From positions 642,600 through 706,599 of the forward strand of contig NZ_HE610718.1 of the NCBI RefSeq assembly GCF_000321025.1: a stretch of DNA of 64,000 bases, written 5' to 3'. Each line of letters begins with the position of its first letter. Positions within the stretch are counted from its first letter, which is position 1. Source of the DNA: Peptoniphilus senegalensis JC140. GTDB lineage: Bacteria; Bacillota; Clostridia; Tissierellales; Peptoniphilaceae. The notes under the pieces are model-generated. The model did not search any database and was not told the DNA's origin. It saw only the letters and a list, made by a program, of their open reading frames with translations. This document shows positions 35,543 to 44,294 of this stretch, piece after piece. A program made the position numbers and the translations under genes.

Positions 35543-37107
35543 TTAATTTAAAGTTTTATCTGAAATCCAGCCATTTATATTTTCGCCAGATATACTGCTT
35601 TTGACTTCTACATGACACCAAATTCTCTCGCCTTGCTCGATTTTTGTTTCTAAGACATAGAGTTCAGTTCCCTTTTCCAAAATTTTGATAATTTCAGAAT
35701 CTACACTTGCTTCCCTTCTTAGGTTTGCCTTTTCTGTTGCAACATTTCTGTAAGTGTGAAGGAGTTCAGAAGATTTTTTGGCAGTTTGTGCGGCATCTGT
35801 GTAGTCGTTATCTTTTTCAAAATTTTCTTTTTGCTCTGTATTTTTATTTAAGTCAATAGTCTTTGTGCTTTCAATTTCTTTTTTTAGACTTGCCGCCTTT
35901 GCAGATTCAGGCACAACTACAAGGTAGGAATTTATTAGAGAAAGGGACTCTTCAAATCTATTTTCTTGGTAGAAATTTTTAACATTAGTCAAGACAATAT
36001 TTTCTATTGAAAGGAGTTTGTCTTGGGCAGCCTTATAATTTTTTTCGTCTTCTTGAATAACTTTTTTAAAATTATAGGCAGCGTCAAGATAGTTTCCATC
36101 TTTATATAAGTTTATGCCTTCTTTAAAAAATCCATCAGATTGAACTAATTTTTTTAAACTTTCCATTTCGCTTGCAATTTCTGGACTTGTCTTGTTTTTA
36201 GTAGCTTCCTTGTATAAGTTTAGAGCCTCTTGATATTCTCCACTTAGGGCAAGACCCTTTGCATCAGCAATTCTATTTTCATTTCTGAATATTACTGCAA
36301 AATTAAATATAATTATTGAAGTTATTGACACAATAATTATTAAAATTATTGTGAAGAATACCGTTTTTGCAGAAAATTTCTTTGGCTTTTTTGTGCTCAC
36401 TTCGTTAGTTCTGTCCATTTTAAGGCTCTCAGTATTTGGAGCTATCTTTGAAAGGTTTGTCTGAGTTAAGTGAGTTTCTAGTGTTTTTAAGTTTATATCT
36501 GAAGCTGACCTTGTGTTCTCGATTATATTTAAAATTTTTGAATTTATTAGGGGTTCAGTTAAACTGTTTAAGACAAAGTTTTTATTTCTGCCACAAAAAC
36601 CACATTCACTGCTTTTTTTTCGTTTATAAAACCGCAGGCACATCGCCAAAAGTCAATTTGATTTTCGCCATAAGTTTTAATACCATCGCCAAGAGTTTCC
36701 TTGATTTGAGCACGTTTCTTTTCAGGGATAACAGGAAGGTTCATCTCTTCTTTTTTTTCGCCCAAGGTATAAGTTTTTCCATTGGCTGTGTACTTTGAAA
36801 TATAAATATCTATTGCTCTAGCTTCATAAAATCTTTCGTCTAACAAAAAAGGATCCAAGAAGTAGCGAGTGTAAGGCTCAATATTTACAGCTTGGGAAAA
36901 ATAAAACTCTCTTCCGTTAAATAAGTAAGACTTCTCAATTGACTTAAACTTTACGGCAAATTCTATGTTAGTCACATAAGAGTCCTCGCCATTTAATATG
37001 TCTATTGCAAGGGCAAAGTCTCCACTTGTGAGCTCTGCATTTGCAATTTGAATTTTTTCACTTGTATTGAAACTAAGTTTAGTTGGCAAAGTTCTAAAAA
37101 AACTCAT
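35543..37107 (-). pseudogene. Zinc-ribbon, transmembrane, TPR and SH3 protein split by a frameshift
   Basis: Two overlapping frames (37107-36568 and 36649-35543) together encode one protein of about 521 residues. The first frame ends in 'DFWRCACGFINEKK' and the second resumes with 'SSECGFCGRNK'. Joined at the eight-A run (36613-36620) by adding one A, they complete a C-x-C...C-x-x-C zinc ribbon. After this come a transmembrane helix ('TVFFTIILIIIVSITSIIIF'), TPR-like helices (about 300-440 of the joined protein) and a C-terminal bacterial SH3 domain ('ANLRREASVDSEIIKILEKG'). The protein would be an envelope-spanning wall-binding protein. It may be truly disrupted, phase-variable, rescued by slippage on the A-run, or a sequencing error. 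Confidence 0.75.
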
Positions 37108-37238
37108 AAAGACTCCTTTCTATATTATTAATTAATTATAATCTACTTGAAAAATTTTTACAATATGGCTTCTATTTACTAAATTAAGCCTTTAGCATAT
37201 AATTTAAGTATAGAAAAATTTAGCAAGGGGAGTGCCAA

Positions 37239-38141
37239 ATGAAATTACAAGAAAAAATAATTACAGTAAATGGCGAGGACCTTTTTTATTTGGAAAATGA
37301 AAACAAAGCTGACAAAAACATTTTATTTATTCATGGAAATATGTACTCATCTTCTTGTTTTATTGAAATCATAAAAAATTTGGAGGGCTGTCACATATTT
37401 GCCCCTGATATGAGGGGATATGGCAAGAGCTCCTATAATAGAAAAATTAATTCAATAGATGACTTTGTAAGCGACATCAAAGAATTTATTTTAAAACTTG
37501 ATATAAAAAACTTTACACTGGTGTCTTGGTCTTTGGGTGGAGGAGTTGCTCTTGAACTGGCAAAGGATAAAGTTATAGGAGAAAGAATAAAAAATCAAAT
37601 ATTACTGGCACCCTTTGGCTACACATCTTTTTCAACAAATGGAGCAGACATTCTTACAAATAATTTTCACGAGTATCTAAATAATTTTGACTTTATAAAT
37701 CCTAAAAAGAATTTGGAAATATTTAAAGGGCTAATGACTTTTAACATGAGCCTAATTGAGGATACTTTTGCCAGCATGGGCATGACAGGAAAAGAATTAA
37801 GAAAAGAAAATATAAGAGTTCTCTTTAAAACTTTTATCTACAATATAAAAATGCCAGAGGAAAAAGAATTTGAGAGAAATGTAGAATCAGCAGCAATGCA
37901 GAGGAACTTGGACGAAGTTGCGGCAATATTGAGAAATTATAGATATGTCGGAGGAGTGCTTAAGAAGAAAGCTATAGTTCTACATGGATATGAAGATAAA
38001 ATAATATCCTATATGGATGGGAAATTTTTGGCAAATGAAATAGGAGCAGAATTTAGAAAATTAGATGATTGTGGACACTCAGTAATGACAGATAAATATA
38101 ATTGTGTTTTGAAAATCATAAAGAAATTTGCGGAGGAATAA
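37239..38141 (+). CDS. Alpha/beta hydrolase
   Basis: This 300-residue alpha/beta-hydrolase-fold protein has the oxyanion-region 'LFIHGNMYSS', nucleophile elbow S-W-S98-L-G, 'PDMRGYGKSSY' and the C-terminal catalytic region 'VLHGYEDKIIS...LDDCGHSVMTD'. No signal peptide is visible. The substrate is unknown. The next gene starts right at its stop, so the two form an operon. Confidence 0.87.
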   Translation: MKLQEKIITVNGEDLFYLENENKADKNILFIHGNMYSSSCFIEIIKNLEGCHIFAPDMRGYGKSSYNRKINSIDDFVSDIKEFILKLDIKNFTLVSWSLGGGVALELAKDKVIGERIKNQILLAPFGYTSFSTNGADILTNNFHEYLNNFDFINPKKNLEIFKGLMTFNMSLIEDTFASMGMTGKELRKENIRVLFKTFIYNIKMPEEKEFERNVESAAMQRNLDEVAAILRNYRYVGGVLKKKAIVLHGYEDKIISYMDGKFLANEIGAEFRKLDDCGHSVMTDKYNCVLKIIKKFAEE

Positions 38142-39080
38142 ATGAAAGTATTATTAGGGGAAGGCATTGCAAAAAAATATGGCGAAAGAATAAGAAATCT
38201 TGGATATGAAGTTATTGGCTATGATGAAAAAAATCCAAATGAGAAAGAAGATTATGGCGAAGACATATTAATTGGCGCAATAAATTTGGAAAAATTAAAT
38301 TACAAAAATCACAAAAATTTAAAATATATTTTTCTTACATCAGTTGGAATTGACTTTTTAGACTTAGAGTATATTAAGGAAAAAGAAATAATTTTATCTA
38401 ACAATAACGGGGCATACGATGATCCTATTGCCGAGTGGATTGTCTATGGACTTCTTCAAATTGACAAAGAAGACAGAAAAAACATAGACAATCAAAGGGA
38501 AAAACTTTGGAAGAAGAGGAGCTTTTCCCACAACTTGTATGGCAAAAAGGCACTTTTCATGGGCACAGGAACAATTTCTATAGGAGGAGCAAAGAGACTA
38601 AAGGGATTTGATATTGAGCTTAATGGCTTTAACACAAGTGGAAGAAAGGTTGAGCCTTTTGATAACGTCTATTCAATAAAAGAACTTGATGAGATTCTTG
38701 CCGACATGGATTACATTATAATGTGTCTTCCAGGAACAGAAAAAACTCATCACATATTAAATAGAGACAGGTTTGAAAAATTAAAAGATGGAGTGGTTAT
38801 AGTAAATATATCCAGAGGAGTAACAATAGATGAAAAGGCTCTAGTAGAGGCACTGAAATCTGGAAAAGTGAGAGGAGCAGCCCTAGATGTATTTGAAGAA
38901 GAACCACTTAGAGAGTCATCGCCACTTTGGGACATGGACAATGTCTACATCTATCCACACATTTCCTTCTCCTGTGAAGACTTGGGCAGAAGACAATTTG
39001 AAACAGCCTACCAAAACCTAAAGGCACTAAAAAATGATGGCGACTTCAAAAACATAGTAGACTTCGATAAGGGTTATTAA
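38142..39080 (+). CDS. D-isomer-specific 2-hydroxyacid dehydrogenase
   Basis: This 312-residue NAD(P)-dependent enzyme has the nucleotide loop 'ALFMGTGTISIGGAKRL', 'MCLPGTEKTHHILN', 'VNISRGVTIDEKALVEAL' (catalytic Arg) and 'YPHISFSCEDL' (catalytic His). The glycine loop is less regular than usual. It could interconvert 2-oxo- and 2-hydroxyacids, relevant where 2-hydroxyglutarate is a fermentation intermediate, but the specificity is not evident. Confidence 0.85.
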   Translation: MKVLLGEGIAKKYGERIRNLGYEVIGYDEKNPNEKEDYGEDILIGAINLEKLNYKNHKNLKYIFLTSVGIDFLDLEYIKEKEIILSNNNGAYDDPIAEWIVYGLLQIDKEDRKNIDNQREKLWKKRSFSHNLYGKKALFMGTGTISIGGAKRLKGFDIELNGFNTSGRKVEPFDNVYSIKELDEILADMDYIIMCLPGTEKTHHILNRDRFEKLKDGVVIVNISRGVTIDEKALVEALKSGKVRGAALDVFEEEPLRESSPLWDMDNVYIYPHISFSCEDLGRRQFETAYQNLKALKNDGDFKNIVDFDKGY

Positions 39081-39155
39081 AAATTATTTTTAGAAATTTA
39101 AGATTTTTTGGAGAATCATTTCATGTGTAGATTTACATCTAATCAAAATATATTA

Positions 39156-39183
39156 TTGATTTAATTTTAAAAAAATGTATAAT
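39156..39183 (+). promoter_or_regulatory. Promoter of the candidate small RNA
   Basis: TTGATT (39156-39161), a 16-bp spacer and TATAAT (39178-39183). The predicted start is near 39190, exactly where the first hairpin begins. Confidence 0.65.
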
Positions 39184-39189
39184 TAATGT

Positions 39190-39250
39190 ACTCCCATTTT
39201 GGAGTAAGGACGACGTGAGCAAGACTCTTTATAGAGTGTCGTCCTTTTTT
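39190..39250 (+). ncRNA. Candidate stand-alone small RNA (~60 nt, two hairpins)
   Basis: Downstream of a good sigma-A promoter, the sequence folds as hairpin 1, ACTCC-N6-GGAGT (39190-39205), and hairpin 2, AAGGACGAC/GTCGTCCTT (39206-39214 with 39238-39246). Hairpin 2 has a 9-nt bulge (GTGAGCAAG) and an apical ACTCT/AGAGT stem, and is followed by a T-run. It lies in a 347-bp gap before metG and has no reading frame. No known RNA family is recognised. Confidence 0.55.
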
Positions 39251-39309
39251 GTTTGATTTTTTTATAAACAATGAAACTTAGAAAAAATCTAGTGAAAGCA
39301 TTGGCGAAA

Positions 39310-39338
39310 TTGATTTTAAAGGCGATTTCAGTTATAAT
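39310..39338 (+). promoter_or_regulatory. metG promoter
   Basis: TTGATT (39310-39315), a 17-bp spacer and TATAAT (39333-39338). This leaves a leader of about 80 nt before the metG start. Confidence 0.65.
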
Positions 39339-39388
39339 TGTTTTAATAATAATAGAATTTTATCGGAATATTGACAGATTTTGCCAAG

Positions 39389-39416
39389 ACCTTATCCATG
39401 CGGATTGGGTTTTTTT
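39389..39416 (+). terminator. Leader terminator (candidate attenuator) before metG
   Basis: ACCTTATCC and GGATTGGGT pair over nine positions with one mismatch and one G-T pair around loop ATGC, followed by seven T. It lies between the metG promoter and its ribosome site (39419-39423). No T-box motif is seen. Confidence 0.55.
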
Positions 39417-39427
39417 ATGGAGGTTTT

Positions 39428-41386
39428 ATGAGTAATAAGAAATTTTATGTCACAACGCCAATTTATTATCCAAGTGATAATCTTCACATTGGTCATACTT
39501 ACTGTACTGTTGCAGTTGATTGTGTTAAGAGATTTAAGAAAATGCAAGGCTATGATGTTTTCTTTACTACTGGCACTGATGAACATGGTCAAAAGATTGA
39601 AGAGAAGGCTAAGGAATTTGGCATGAAGCCAAAGGAATATGTTGATAGCATTGTAAAAAATATTAAAAAACTTTGGACTATGATGGACATTGATTATGAT
39701 TATTTTGTCAGATCTACTGATGAGGATCACGAAGAAGATGTCAGAAATATTTTCCAAGAGCTTTACGATAAGGGCGACATTTATAAGGGAAAATATGAAG
39801 GCTATTATTGTACTCCTTGTGAAGCTTTTTGGACTGAGGCACAAGTTGGGGAAGGTCACACTTGCCCTGATTGTGGAAGACCAACTCAGCTAACTCATGA
39901 AGAATCTTATTTCTTTAGACTTTCAAAATACAAGGATAGACTTTTAAAATATTATGAAGATCATCCTGAATTTATTGAGCCTGCCTTTAGAAAGAATGAA
40001 ATGGTTAAAAATTTCTTTGAAGGCAAAGATGGTCTTGAAGATCTTTCTGTTTCCAGGTCTACTTTTAACTGGGGAGTTGACGTTCCATTTGATGACAAAC
40101 ATGTTGTTTATGTTTGGATTGATGCTCTTGCTTGTTATTTGACTGCTATCGGCTATGGCACTGACAAGGAAAAGTTTAATTCTTATTGGCCAGCTGGTGT
40201 TCACTTTGTTGGCAAAGAAATTATGAGGTTCCATGTTATTATTTGGCCTGCTCTTTTAATGGCACTTGATTTACCTCTTCCTGATAAAGTTTTTGGTCAT
40301 GGCTGGATTTTGTTTGACAATGACAAGATGAGTAAATCTAAGGGAAATGTTATTTATCCAGAGCCAATTATCAAGCTTTATGGCGTTGATGCACTTAAAT
40401 ATTTCTTGCTAAGAGAATTTTCTTTTGGCTCTGATGGTTCCTTTAATATTGAAAAGTTCATGCAAAGACTTAATTCTGATTTAGCCAATGACCTTGGAAA
40501 TCTTCTTTCTAGAACTGTTTCTATGCTTTCTAAGTACAATGATGGAGTTATCGAGGACAAGGGCATTAGAGAAGATGTAGATGACGATCTTGAAAATCTT
40601 GCTGTTTCTGTTGTTGATGAAGTTGAAGAAGCTATGGAACACTACCAATTTTCTGTAGCTCTTGAGTCAATCTGGAAATTAATCAGAAGATCTAACAAGT
40701 ATGTTGATGAAACTGAACCTTGGAAGCTTGCAAAAGATGAAGATAAGAAAGATAGACTTAACACTGTTTTATATAACTTGGCAGAAAGTCTTAGAATTGT
40801 TTCTGTTTTAATTTATCCATTTATCAAAGACACTTCTTTAAAAATAAGAGAACAAATTGGCGTTTCAAGCGAAATAAACTGGGATGATGCAAGAGTCTTT
40901 GGCTTAATTGAAGATGGAACTAAGGTAAATAAGGGCGAAGTTATTTTCCCAAGACTTGACATTGAAGAAGAAATTGAAAGATTTAATGAAGAAAATATTG
41001 CTCTTTTGAAGTCAAGAACTATGACTGAAGCCAAAGGGGAAGTTAAAGAAGATATAAAAAAAGAAATTAATATAGAAGATTTTGCAAAACTTGATATTAG
41101 AGTTGCAGAAATTGTTGATGTAGAAGACCATCCTAATGCAGATAAACTTTATGTTTTGAAGCTAAAGGTTGGCAATATGGATAGACAAATCGTATCTGGC
41201 ATAAGAGAATACTACAAAAAAGAAGAATTAATTGGCAAGAAAATACTTATGATTTTAAATCTAAAACCAATTAAGTTAAGAGGAGTAGACTCTAATGGAA
41301 TGATCCTTGCTGCAGTAGATGATGATGGTAAGTTAAGCCTTACATCAACTTTATCTGATGTTAAATCAGGAGCAAAAGTTAGTTAG
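39428..41386 (+). CDS. metG: Methionine--tRNA ligase
   Basis: This 652-residue class I aminoacyl-tRNA synthetase has 'TTPIYYPSDNLHIGHTY' (HIGH), zinc cysteines 'CTPC...CPDC' and 'KMSKSKGN' (KMSKS). A C-terminal EMAP/Trbp111-type tRNA-binding domain follows ('FAKLDIRVAEIVDVEDHPNADKLYVL', about 545-652). The ATG at 39428 follows GGAGG; the open frame extends 19 codons upstream through the leader hairpin, which is unlikely to be translated. tatD follows after 8 bp. Confidence 0.97.
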   Translation: MSNKKFYVTTPIYYPSDNLHIGHTYCTVAVDCVKRFKKMQGYDVFFTTGTDEHGQKIEEKAKEFGMKPKEYVDSIVKNIKKLWTMMDIDYDYFVRSTDEDHEEDVRNIFQELYDKGDIYKGKYEGYYCTPCEAFWTEAQVGEGHTCPDCGRPTQLTHEESYFFRLSKYKDRLLKYYEDHPEFIEPAFRKNEMVKNFFEGKDGLEDLSVSRSTFNWGVDVPFDDKHVVYVWIDALACYLTAIGYGTDKEKFNSYWPAGVHFVGKEIMRFHVIIWPALLMALDLPLPDKVFGHGWILFDNDKMSKSKGNVIYPEPIIKLYGVDALKYFLLREFSFGSDGSFNIEKFMQRLNSDLANDLGNLLSRTVSMLSKYNDGVIEDKGIREDVDDDLENLAVSVVDEVEEAMEHYQFSVALESIWKLIRRSNKYVDETEPWKLAKDEDKKDRLNTVLYNLAESLRIVSVLIYPFIKDTSLKIREQIGVSSEINWDDARVFGLIEDGTKVNKGEVIFPRLDIEEEIERFNEENIALLKSRTMTEAKGEVKEDIKKEINIEDFAKLDIRVAEIVDVEDHPNADKLYVLKLKVGNMDRQIVSGIREYYKKEELIGKKILMILNLKPIKLRGVDSNGMILAAVDDDGKLSLTSTLSDVKSGAKVS

Positions 41387-41394
41387 GAGTTATT

Positions 41395-42159
41395 ATGATA
41401 GATTCACATGTCCACTTAGATGATGAAGCTTTTGATGAGGATAGGATAGAGGTCATCGAGTCTTTAAGTGAAAATGGGATAGAACTTGTTATAAATAATT
41501 CTTCAGATCTTCCTTCATCAGAAAGATCTGTGGAACTTGCAAATAAAAACGAAAATATTTATGCGGCAATAGGAGTGCATCCACATGGAGCAAGCACTTA
41601 TAATGATGAGGTCGAGAAGAAGCTTATTGAGCTTTCAGAGAACAAAAAAGTTGTAGCAATAGGAGAAATTGGTCTTGACTATTATTATGATTTTTCGCCA
41701 AGAGATGTTCAAAAGAAAGTTTTTAAAAGACAAATTGAGCTTGCGGCAAAGTTAAATAAAAATATTGTAATTCACTCTCGTGAAGCGGCTAAGGATACCT
41801 TTGATATTCTAAAAGAAGCTCACGAAAAATATGATTTTACAGCTTTAATTCACTGTTTTTCTCAATCCGTTGACATGATGAGAGAATATTTAAAGATGGG
41901 CGACTATATTGCTATTGGTGGAGCAGTTACTTTTAAAAATGCAAAGACTCCAAAGGAAGTGGCAAAAGCAGTAGACCTTGATAGACTTCTATTAGAGACT
42001 GACTGTCCTTATATGACTCCAGTGCCACATAGGGGAAAGAGAAATGAGCCTAAGTTTGTTAAATTCACTTGCCAATACATTGCAGATTTGAGACAAATGG
42101 AAGCAAGGGAAATTGAAAGAATTACAGGAGAAAATACAAAGAGGTTTTTTGGAATATGA
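41395..42159 (+). CDS. TatD family metal-dependent DNase
   Basis: This 254-residue TIM-barrel metallohydrolase has 'MIDSHVHLDD' (HxH), 'AIGEIGLDYYYDFSPRDVQ', 'VIHSREAAKDTFDIL' and 'LLLETDCPYMTPVPHRGKRNEP'. Family enzymes trim DNA 3' ends. The order metG-tatD-rnmV-rsmA is conserved in Firmicutes. The stop overlaps the rnmV start. Confidence 0.94.
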   Translation: MIDSHVHLDDEAFDEDRIEVIESLSENGIELVINNSSDLPSSERSVELANKNENIYAAIGVHPHGASTYNDEVEKKLIELSENKKVVAIGEIGLDYYYDFSPRDVQKKVFKRQIELAAKLNKNIVIHSREAAKDTFDILKEAHEKYDFTALIHCFSQSVDMMREYLKMGDYIAIGGAVTFKNAKTPKEVAKAVDLDRLLLETDCPYMTPVPHRGKRNEPKFVKFTCQYIADLRQMEAREIERITGENTKRFFGI

Positions 42160-42707
42160 AAATGACAATTAAAGAAGTAATTGTCGCAGAGGGTCGTGAC
42201 GATGAGATTGCCATTAAAAAGGCAGTAGACGCAGAGATTATTACAACTCATGGCTTTGCCTTTGGCAGAAAATTAATAAATATTTTAAAAGAGATGGACA
42301 AGAAAAGGGGCATAATAATCTTCACAGACTCAGACTACATGGGCTCTCAAATTAGAAAGAGGATTGCCGAAGAAATTCCAAGTGCAAAACACGCCTACCT
42401 TTCTCAAAGTGTGTCAACAAAACATGGAGACATTGGAGTAGAAAATGCCTCTCCTGAAGAGATTTTAAAGGCACTAAAGGCGGCTCGAGCTACAAAAACT
42501 GACGCGTCAAGTGAATATACAATGAATGATTTAATTGAAAATAGACTTATTAATTCTGATGACGCAAGTAGAAGGCGAGAGGAACTCTCTGAGATTTTAA
42601 AAATAGGATATGGAAATGGAAAAAAGACTCTTCACAAGTTAAATTCCTTTGGAATAACAAGAAAAGAATTTGAAGATGCAATGAAGGAAGTGAATTCCCA
42701 TAGATAG
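42156..42707 (+). CDS. rnmV: Ribonuclease M5
   Basis: This 183-residue Toprim nuclease matures 5S rRNA. Toprim motifs are 'VIVAEGRDDEIAIKKAV' and 'IIIFTDSDYMGSQIRKRI'. The start overlaps the tatD stop, and an ATG two codons later is also possible. Its last codons overlap the probable start of rsmA. Confidence 0.95.
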   Translation: MKMTIKEVIVAEGRDDEIAIKKAVDAEIITTHGFAFGRKLINILKEMDKKRGIIIFTDSDYMGSQIRKRIAEEIPSAKHAYLSQSVSTKHGDIGVENASPEEILKALKAARATKTDASSEYTMNDLIENRLINSDDASRRREELSEILKIGYGNGKKTLHKLNSFGITRKEFEDAMKEVNSHR

Positions 42708-43551
42708 ATTATATAAACCAAGCAAGCTTTCAGAAATCCTTACAAAATATGGATTTAGATTTACAAAATCTTTAGGTCAAAATTTTTTAATAGACGGAAA
42801 TATAGTGAGAAAAATTGCAGATTCAGCTGAAATAACTGAAGATGACAATGTACTTGAAATTGGTCCTGGAGTTGGAACTTTGACAGAGGAGTTAGCTTTA
42901 AGAGCAAAAAAAGTCCTAGCCGTTGAGATTGACGAAAAGTTAAGGGACCTTCATAAGGAAACACTAGACATAGAAAATGTAAAAGTTGTTTATGGAGATT
43001 TTTTGGACTTAGATTTAAAAAAGTTTACTCAAGAAGAATTTGGCGATGAAGCATTCAAAGTTGTTGCAAATTTACCTTATTATGTTACAACACCAATTAT
43101 TGAAAAATTAATTTTAGCTAATGTCAATTTAATTTCTATAACAGTAATGGTACAAAAGGAAGTTGCAAAGAGACTTGCGGCTGAGCCTGGCAACAAAGAT
43201 TACGGCTCACTATCTGTTTTTATTAATTATTACACAGATTGTAAATACAAGTTTCAAGTGCCGAGTTCGGTATTTATGCCAAAGCCAAATGTTGATTCGG
43301 CAGTTGTAAACTTGAAGATGATAAAAAGAGAAGAAGTTGACACAGACTTTTTATTTAAAGTTGTGCGGGCAGCTTTTACAACTAGGAGAAAGACAATTTT
43401 AAATTCTCTTTCTAATTCAAAATTAAATTACACTAAAGATGATATAAAAAGAGCCCTTGAGCTAAGTGGAATTGATGAGAGAAGAAGGGCTGAAACTCTA
43501 AATCTGGAAGAATTTATATTATTGAGCTTAAATTTTAAAAGTGTGGGGTGA
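42700..43551 (+). CDS. rsmA: 16S rRNA (adenine(1518)-N6/adenine(1519)-N6)-dimethyltransferase
   Basis: RsmA/KsgA dimethylates two adenines near the 3' end of 16S rRNA. Motifs are 'KSLGQNFLIDGN', 'LEIGPGVGTLTEEL' (SAM loop) and 'VVANLPYYVTTPII' (NLPY). The conserved N-terminus 'DRLYKPSKLSEIL' lies upstream of the first ATG (42805), but no ATG, GTG or TTG precedes it; the frame is closed by TGA at 42691. ATA at 42700 would give the usual 'xDRLY' start; ATT at 42694 is the other option. An AAGGAAG lies just upstream, inside rnmV. The start is thus non-canonical or a sequence error. Confidence 0.85.
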   Translation: MDRLYKPSKLSEILTKYGFRFTKSLGQNFLIDGNIVRKIADSAEITEDDNVLEIGPGVGTLTEELALRAKKVLAVEIDEKLRDLHKETLDIENVKVVYGDFLDLDLKKFTQEEFGDEAFKVVANLPYYVTTPIIEKLILANVNLISITVMVQKEVAKRLAAEPGNKDYGSLSVFINYYTDCKYKFQVPSSVFMPKPNVDSAVVNLKMIKREEVDTDFLFKVVRAAFTTRRKTILNSLSNSKLNYTKDDIKRALELSGIDERRRAETLNLEEFILLSLNFKSVG

Positions 43552-43558
43552 TAAAAAA

Positions 43559-43909
43559 ATGAAAGAAAAATATATAGATGAAATCTCAAAAGAGATTGAA
43601 AAAGACATTTTTAATTTTAACAAGGAAGAAGACTTAATAGATATAATTTCACAAATATTTAAGTCCCTATCTGATCCAACTAGGATAAAAATTATCTATG
43701 CCCTTATGAATGGACCTCTATGCGTGTCTGATATTGCAATATTACTTGGCATGAGTCAGTCTTCAATATCACATCAACTTGCACTTTTGAGAAGTCAGAG
43801 TTTAATCAAGGTAAAGAGAAAAGGAAGAAGAGCCTACTACTCACTAGATGATGAGCACGTACTTTGTATATTTAAAGATGGGCTAGAACACGCAAAGCAT
43901 AGGTTATAG
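43559..43909 (+). CDS. ArsR family transcriptional regulator
   Basis: This 116-residue winged-helix repressor has 'IFKSLSDPTRIKIIYALMNGPLCVSDIAILLGMSQSSISHQLALLRS' and wing 'KRKGRRAYYSLDDEHV'. It lacks the CxC metal site of ArsR proper, though Cys and His residues near the C-terminal helix ('DEHVLCIFKDGLEHAKH') could bind zinc as in CzrA/SmtB. The ATG at 43559 has GGGGTG upstream. No metal transporter is adjacent, though mntP is 0.4 kb downstream. Confidence 0.85.
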   Translation: MKEKYIDEISKEIEKDIFNFNKEEDLIDIISQIFKSLSDPTRIKIIYALMNGPLCVSDIAILLGMSQSSISHQLALLRSQSLIKVKRKGRRAYYSLDDEHVLCIFKDGLEHAKHRL

Positions 43910-43951
43910 TTAAAATTCAAGTATATTTATTTACAGAAGAAATTTAAAGAA

Positions 43952-43980
43952 TTGATTCACTTATACTATTGGAGTATAAT
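43952..43980 (+). promoter_or_regulatory. Glutaredoxin gene promoter
   Basis: TTGATT (43952-43957), a 17-bp spacer and TATAAT (43975-43980), just upstream of the start at 44006. Confidence 0.7.
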
Positions 43981-44005
43981 ATAATAAGTAATGAGGAGGA
44001 ATAAA

Positions 44006-44233
44006 ATGAGTAAAGTAACAGTATATACAAGTAACACTTGCCCTTATTGCACAATGGCAAAGGATTATTTAAAAGAAAGAGAAGTTGACTTCGAAGAAAA
44101 GAACGTACAAACTGACAAAGAAGCAAGAAACGAATTAATGGCAATGGGATACACTGGAGTACCAGTAATCTGTGTTGATGATGAACAAATCGTTGGCTTC
44201 GACAAAAATAGATTAGACGAATTATTAAAATAA
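44006..44233 (+). CDS. Glutaredoxin-like thiol-disulfide protein
   Basis: This 75-residue thioredoxin-fold protein has active site C12-P-Y-C15 and the cis-proline loop 'GYTGVPVICVDDEQIVGFD'. Short glutaredoxin or NrdH-like proteins reduce disulfides, possibly through thioredoxin reductase in bacteria without glutathione. The ATG at 44006 follows GAGGAGG; the reading frame opens five codons earlier without a ribosome site. Confidence 0.9.
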   Translation: MSKVTVYTSNTCPYCTMAKDYLKEREVDFEEKNVQTDKEARNELMAMGYTGVPVICVDDEQIVGFDKNRLDELLK

Positions 44234-44251
44234 TTTTTAAAAATAAAAAGA

Positions 44252-44284
44252 AAAATAGATGCTATGGGGGCATCTATTTTTTTT
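44252..44284 (+). terminator. Terminator after the glutaredoxin gene
   Basis: AAAATAGATGC/GCATCTATTTT 11-bp stem with a 7-nt loop, followed by TTTT. Confidence 0.88.
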
Positions 44285-44294
44285 GAGAGTGAAG

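Noticed and set aside
39340..39427. T-box riboswitch in front of metG
   Set aside because: The leader is only about 80 nt and lacks the T-box sequence and the long stem I; only a hairpin with a T-run is present.
42805..43551. rsmA starting at the first ATG (42805)
   Set aside because: This would remove the conserved N-terminal SAM-binding segment, which is intact upstream in the same frame.
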